Origin: Chloroflexota bacterium
Lineage (GTDB): Bacteria > Chloroflexota > Ktedonobacteria > Ktedonobacterales > Ktedonobacteraceae
Assembly (NCBI GenBank): GCA_005881495.1
Contig: VBHI01000164.1
Span: 10,618 to 20,825, forward strand
Direction of reading: 5' to 3'
DNA: 10,208 bases
This document shows, piece after piece, positions 7,501 through 10,208 of the stretch. The position numbers were made by a program, and so were the translations under genes. The notes under the pieces were generated by a model. It saw only the letters and a list, made by a program, of their open reading frames with translations. It was not told the DNA's origin and made no database searches. Within the stretch, counting starts at the first letter, position 1, and every line of letters starts with the position of its first letter.

Positions 7501-8935
7501 ACTGCATAGAGATTCATGCGACTTCCCGTCACCTGTCGAACTGTTCAGCAAGATTGGCGCGCGCGAGTGGTTTGCGCCATTGCGCTCGCATGCGGAAGCA
7601 GAGACTTCGAAGCGCTACTGCATCGAGAAGGAAGCGCGCACGCTGCCGACACTCGCGCTCCAGGTGGTGGAACGACGGCCAGCAGGCAGGCGGGCGGTGT
7701 TCGACCTGGCGGTGAACGATCAACATGCCTTCGTGGCAGGTACAGTAGCGGTCCACAATTGCATCGGCAACAGCGGCCCTTTAGCAGAACCAGTTGCCGA
7801 GGCTGTACAGGAAAACGATCTTGTGGTCGCTGCGGTACTGAGCGGTAACCGTAACTTTGAGGGGCGCATCCATCCCCAGGTGCGTGCCAGCTTCCTGGCC
7901 TCTCCTCCTCTCGTAGTGGCCTATGCGCTTGCGGGAACTGTGGACATTGATCTAACAAAAGACCCCATTGGCACGGATGTCAATGGCGAGGCGGTCTATT
8001 TGCGTGATCTATGGCCAACCCAGCATGAAGTGAGCGAGGTCGTTGATAAAGCCGTTACTCCCGAGGTATTCGCCAAGAACTATGCTTCTGTCTTTGAAGG
8101 TGACGAACATTGGCGTTCATTGACAAATGCAACGGGCGAACTTTTCGACTGGGACCCCAATTCAACGTACATCCAGGAGCCTCCCTTTTTCCATGGCATG
8201 TCTGCTGAACCAGCACCGGTAAAAGACATTCGCGGTGCGCGGGTCTTAGCCATGCTCGATGACTCAATCACTACCGATCACATCTCACCCGCCGGTAGTT
8301 TCTCTCCAACCAGTCCTGCCGGTCACTACCTCATCGAGAAGGGTGTGGAAAAGCGCGATTTTAACACCTACGGAGCGCGACGCGGCAACCACGAAGTAAT
8401 GTTGCGCGGTACCTTCGGGAACATTCGCCTGCATAACCGCCTGGTGCCCGATAAGGAGGGATATTATACCGTCCACTTGCCCGATGGCGAACAGACCACT
8501 ATCTACGAAGCTTCTATGCATTACCAGCAGGAAGGTATTCCCCTACTTGTTATTGCTGGCAAGGAGTATGGTTCTGGTAGCTCGCGTGACTGGGCAGCCA
8601 AAGGTCCCTTGCTGTTGGGTGTTCGTGCGGCCATCGCCGAGAGCTTCGAACGGATTCACCGCAGCAATCTCGTGGGGATGGGTATTCTGCCGCTGCAGTT
8701 CAAACAGGGCGAGAATAAAGAATCGCTGGGCCTGACAGGAAAAGAAGTGTACGACATCGAGGGCATAGAGGCTGGTTTGAAGCCGCGCCAGGAAGTGACG
8801 GTCAAAGTCACTCGCGAGGATGGCTCTACATTCTCATTCCAAACACTCGCCCGTTTAGATAGTCCGATTGATGTGACTTACTATCAAAATGGTGGCATTC
8901 TGCCCACTGTATTGAGAAGAATATTGAAAGCATAA
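4562..8935 (+). CDS. acnA: Aconitate hydratase A (aconitase), precursor containing an intein
   Basis: Converts citrate to isocitrate through cis-aconitate in the TCA cycle, in the cytoplasm, with a [4Fe-4S] cluster. The precursor is 1457 residues; without the 517-residue intein it is 940. That is somewhat longer than E. coli AcnA (about 890), largely through a polar linker at about residues 407-456. Family signatures of the IRP1/AcnA branch: LLQDFTGVPAVADLAAMR, DLVIDHSVQVD, VGTDSHTTMINGLGVLGWG, TSCTNTSNPS (C481), GFGCTT plus CIGNSGPL (C547, and C550 after splicing), LSGNRNFEGRIHP, DDSITTDHISPAG, and the swivel-domain GKEYGSGSSRDWAAKG. The C481-C547 distance of 66 residues, then 3 to the next Cys, equals that of the IRP1 ligands 437/503/506. 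The intein separates the second ligand from the third, so activity requires splicing. Start ATG 4562 is supported by AAGGA 7 nt upstream. It has its own promoter and a terminator behind it, so it is probably monocistronic. Confidence 0.96.
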   Translation: MTANKDLFGARTTLQGVSRKITYFHLDALTQRGVKGIDRLPFTVKIILENALRYAGGELVTEDDVLSLARWEPGQASKLEAEYPYLPARVLLQDFTGVPAVADLAAMRSAVARMHGDPQKVNPLVPADLVIDHSVQVDMFGSTLAFARNVEREYERNSERYALLRWGQQAFSNFRVVPPGTGIVHQVNLEYLASVVMTKDEDGETIAYPDTLVGTDSHTTMINGLGVLGWGVGGIEAEAVLLGQPLYLLTPEVIGMRLVGALPEGSTATDLVLTVTQILRKRGVVGKFVEFTGPGLSQLPLADRATIANMSPEFGATSTFFPVDSETLRYLRNTGREAELVDLVERYTRAQGLFRTDDAPEPYFDDLLELDLGTIEPSLAGPRRPQDRVSMRNLGQVFRAAFADRFKKQENNETENALNRLGYEGGSSDPDPVVQKEDQDKMGSKSANGQNGHEHDVLVSMTGMETHMTDGSVAIAAITSCTNTSNPSVMIAAGLVAKHAVERGLSVKPTVKTSLAPGSRAVMDYLTNADLVPYLEALRFHLVGFGCTTCIAEGTPVLLANGTARRIEQMASTGGVALLAPTADGRLGTATQAEMMVQGERECVSLVLQDGRTLVCTSDHEILCTDGRWVRADQLILGQDRVVVGLEAPLDEPSDDEAGYALHVGNLTFTIDTSYERLRTLAFARLLGHLLSDGSISLLGQGRMHVGQAMDREAVLDDVELLTGYRPAATRYDQRKWTIVLPKPLTDAISTLPGVRTGRRIQQAPTLPAFVLDEQCPVTVVREFLGGLFGADGHAPGLHRWGECEEEATLEPPSYSQSTIPEHVEALKQVMDYVTRLLARCGVKTNGANVYEYPTRRATSSYPAAQDGIPRVEVRLELPDGLSFVERVGFRYCMDKALRASAAAVYWRLVDQIHQQRLWMSARLEELHQADYELSFSRARRIAAVELMEREAVISTHYALLEGHDRFSRLPQPTARKFQPLHRDSCDFPSPVELFSKIGAREWFAPLRSHAEAETSKRYCIEKEARTLPTLALQVVERRPAGRRAVFDLAVNDQHAFVAGTVAVHNCIGNSGPLAEPVAEAVQENDLVVAAVLSGNRNFEGRIHPQVRASFLASPPLVVAYALAGTVDIDLTKDPIGTDVNGEAVYLRDLWPTQHEVSEVVDKAVTPEVFAKNYASVFEGDEHWRSLTNATGELFDWDPNSTYIQEPPFFHGMSAEPAPVKDIRGARVLAMLDDSITTDHISPAGSFSPTSPAGHYLIEKGVEKRDFNTYGARRGNHEVMLRGTFGNIRLHNRLVPDKEGYYTVHLPDGEQTTIYEASMHYQQEGIPLLVIAGKEYGSGSSRDWAAKGPLLLGVRAAIAESFERIHRSNLVGMGILPLQFKQGENKESLGLTGKEVYDIEGIEAGLKPRQEVTVKVTREDGSTFSFQTLARLDSPIDVTYYQNGGILPTVLRRILKA
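6209..7759 (+). mobile_element. Intein with LAGLIDADG homing endonuclease inside aconitase
   Basis: In-frame element of 517 residues that should excise itself from the aconitase precursor and join the flanks. Splicing motifs: block A starts at Cys1 (CIAEGTPVLLANG); block B holds TSDH (T68, H71); block F is VFDLAVNDQHAFVAGT (D499, H506); block G ends VAVHN (H516, N517) followed by Cys+1 of the host. All class 1 splicing residues are present. Between blocks B and F are two LAGLIDADG-type motifs, LLGHLLSDG (Asp144) and FLGGLFGADG (Asp243), both keeping the metal-binding acid, plus a later SPVELFSKIGAREWF stretch typical of intein endonucleases. The endonuclease would cut intein-free acnA alleles and spread the element by homing. 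Hand-counted lines are 62-75% GC, against 47-57% in the aconitase flanks, suggesting transfer from another genome. Boundaries are exact because removal restores GCTTCIGNSGPL. Confidence 0.95.
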
Positions 8936-8941
8936 GGAATG

Positions 8942-9002
8942 AAGGCGACCACAAGGGATCGCCTGGTTCGTATGTGGTCGCCTTGTAGCATAATTTATTT
9001 TT
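8942..9002 (+). terminator. Rho-independent-like terminator after aconitase
   Basis: A 12-bp perfect stem, AAGGCGACCACA (8942-8953) with TGTGGTCGCCTT (8973-8984), encloses a 19-nt loop and begins 6 nt after the aconitase stop. A T-rich run (8992-9002) follows after several bases rather than directly. The strong stem and position support a terminator; the delayed T-run and large loop are less typical, so an mRNA 3'-end stabilising hairpin is the alternative. Confidence 0.7.
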
Positions 9003-9122
9003 ACTCACCTTCAACGTCTAATATTATGAAGCCACATACAGTGTTTCTACCGCACCACCAGGGTCGCAATATGTATCTATAGGTGCATCTTGCTCTCATT
9101 TTTGAGGCCAAAAGCATGGCGA

Positions 9123-10208
9123 ATGAAAATAATTATATTAGGAAGACAGATAGGCAACTATCGCATCATCGAAGAAATCGCTGCTGGCTCCTTTGGGCGA
9201 GTATATAAGGGTCTGCATATCTATCTTAAGAATCGTATTGTCGCGATCAAACTACTGCATCGCGCGTATCTCGGGTCACAGAAGGAACGTGAGAATTTCC
9301 TCCAGGAAGCGCAACTTCTGGAAATGCTGAAACACCCCAACATTTTGCCTATCCTCGACGTTGGCATAGAGGATGGTGGTATCCCCTACTTTGTCATTGA
9401 ATATGCTCCGGACGGCTCTCTACGCGATCATTTACAAGCGGCACACCCACACCCTTTGCAACTGGATGTGACTCTGAATATCCTGACGCAAATCGGGCAA
9501 GCTCTTTCCTATGCTCATCAACAAAACATCATCCACCGTGACCTCAAACCAGAAAATATCCTCTTTAACACCAGGGGCGATGCCTTATTGGCCGACTTCG
9601 GAATTGCAGTCATCCTCTCCACGCCGAGAACAACGGTTGTCGATATCATTGGCTCGCCTTTGTACATGGCGCCTGAACAGTTTGATGGAATGCTTAGCAA
9701 GCGCAGCGACCAGTATGCCCTGGCGGTGATTGCCTATGAAATGTTAACAGGGCGCAATCCATTTGTTGGCCCCAATGCTGCTATTATGGCCCTGAAGCAT
9801 CAAACAGAGGAACCTATTGCTCCAACCCAATTCAATCCCTATCTCCCAGTGCCCGTTGAACGAGCAATACTTAAGGCTCTCTCCAAGGATCGTGCAAATC
9901 GTTACCCAGATGTGCAGGCCTTTTTAACTGCATTGCACATGTTCTCCAGTCAGAAAACCAAGGAGCAATGGTTGGATGAAGGCAATACCCTCCACAATAG
10001 TGGTCATTACGAAGAAGCCCTGGTCGCATATGAGCGCGCGTTGCAACTCGATGCGCATTACGCTGATGCCTACGATGCCAGGGGTGATGCCTGCAGCAGT
10101 CTTAACCGCTACCAGGAGGCATTCGATGCCTTTAATCGAGCCATTCAGCTCAATCCAACCTACGCTCATGCTTATGAGGGGAAGGGGCACATTCTCTATA
10201 ATCGCCAA
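9123..10208 (+). CDS. Ser/Thr protein kinase with TPR repeats (3' end outside window)
   Basis: 362 residues are in the window and the frame is still open at the right edge. A Hanks-type kinase domain begins almost at the N-terminus (GRQIGNYRIIEEI): glycine loop AAGSFGRV (20-27), VAIK with Lys43, HRDLKPEN (H138, D140), DFG (158-160), APE (183-185), and SDQYALAVIAYEMLTG in the C-lobe. All catalytic residues are present, so it should be active. From about residue 280 TPR units begin (YEEALVAYERALQLD, then YQEAFDAFNRAIQLNP) and run off the window, so more TPRs are expected. Unlike the two genes at 722-4180 it has no N-terminal zinc ribbon, and its catalytic loop is HRDLK rather than HRDIK, so it is a more distant relative and not a recent copy. 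ATG 9123 is the in-frame start, but its Shine-Dalgarno spacing is long: GAGG at 9104-9107 is 15 nt away. Substrate unknown. Confidence 0.88.
   Translation, partial: MKIIILGRQIGNYRIIEEIAAGSFGRVYKGLHIYLKNRIVAIKLLHRAYLGSQKERENFLQEAQLLEMLKHPNILPILDVGIEDGGIPYFVIEYAPDGSLRDHLQAAHPHPLQLDVTLNILTQIGQALSYAHQQNIIHRDLKPENILFNTRGDALLADFGIAVILSTPRTTVVDIIGSPLYMAPEQFDGMLSKRSDQYALAVIAYEMLTGRNPFVGPNAAIMALKHQTEEPIAPTQFNPYLPVPVERAILKALSKDRANRYPDVQAFLTALHMFSSQKTKEQWLDEGNTLHNSGHYEEALVAYERALQLDAHYADAYDARGDACSSLNRYQEAFDAFNRAIQLNPTYAHAYEGKGHILYNRQ

Noticed and set aside
6970..7532. Long open frames on both strands inside the intein (about 160-180 codons)
   Set aside because: High GC makes alternative frames long by chance. 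The intein frame itself carries the motifs; these translations are low-complexity and rich in Arg, Pro and Gly.
9009..9031. Hairpin CTTCA/TGAAG around an AATATT core before the third kinase
   Set aside because: The 5-bp stem is AT-rich and too short to tell from chance; no clear promoter boxes could be assigned with it.

Overview
The window looks like chromosome of a Chloroflexota bacterium, most likely class Ktedonobacteria. This is inferred from three features: Ser/Thr kinases with long TPR tails, small Cys4 zinc-ribbon N-termini on kinase-type proteins, and a bacterial AcnA-type aconitase carrying an intein. Hand-counted host lines are roughly 47-57% GC. No tRNA, rRNA, CRISPR array or insertion sequence was seen.

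Layout. (1) Positions 1-720, plus strand: the C-terminal part of an ABC-2 type exporter permease, entering from the left. (2) Positions 722-4180, minus strand: two related genes that converge on the permease. The first transcribed (2675-4180) has a zinc ribbon, a degenerate kinase N-lobe without catalytic residues, and eleven TPR units. The second (722-2482, start reassigned to a TTG with a strong ribosome binding site) has the same zinc ribbon, a complete Ser/Thr kinase domain and seven TPR units. The gap between them holds three copies of a 12-bp near-palindrome. (3) Positions 4181-4561: a divergent control region with a promoter on each strand, a 14-bp perfect palindrome and three TTCTCTGTT repeats. 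(4) Positions 4562-8935, plus strand: aconitase A, interrupted in frame by a 517-residue intein (6209-7759) that carries a LAGLIDADG homing endonuclease. A hairpin terminator follows. (5) Position 9123 to the right edge, plus strand: a third Ser/Thr kinase with TPR units, cut by the window end.

The most interesting point is where the intein sits. It splits the GCTTC/CIGNSGPL active-site motif immediately before the third cysteine ligand of the aconitase [4Fe-4S] cluster. Removing it rebuilds a normal 940-residue aconitase whose three ligands (C481, C547, C550) have the spacing known from the IRP1/AcnA family. Aconitase activity should therefore depend on protein splicing. In the unspliced precursor the intein's own catalytic Cys1 occupies the place of the third ligand, which suggests, as inference only, that splicing could respond to metal, cluster or redox state.

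The kinase/TPR proteins on both sides look like cytoplasmic signalling proteins: no membrane segment was seen in the complete ones. The one lacking catalytic residues and its active neighbour are probably co-expressed and may work as a pair. No functional link between the kinases and aconitase can be shown from the sequence.
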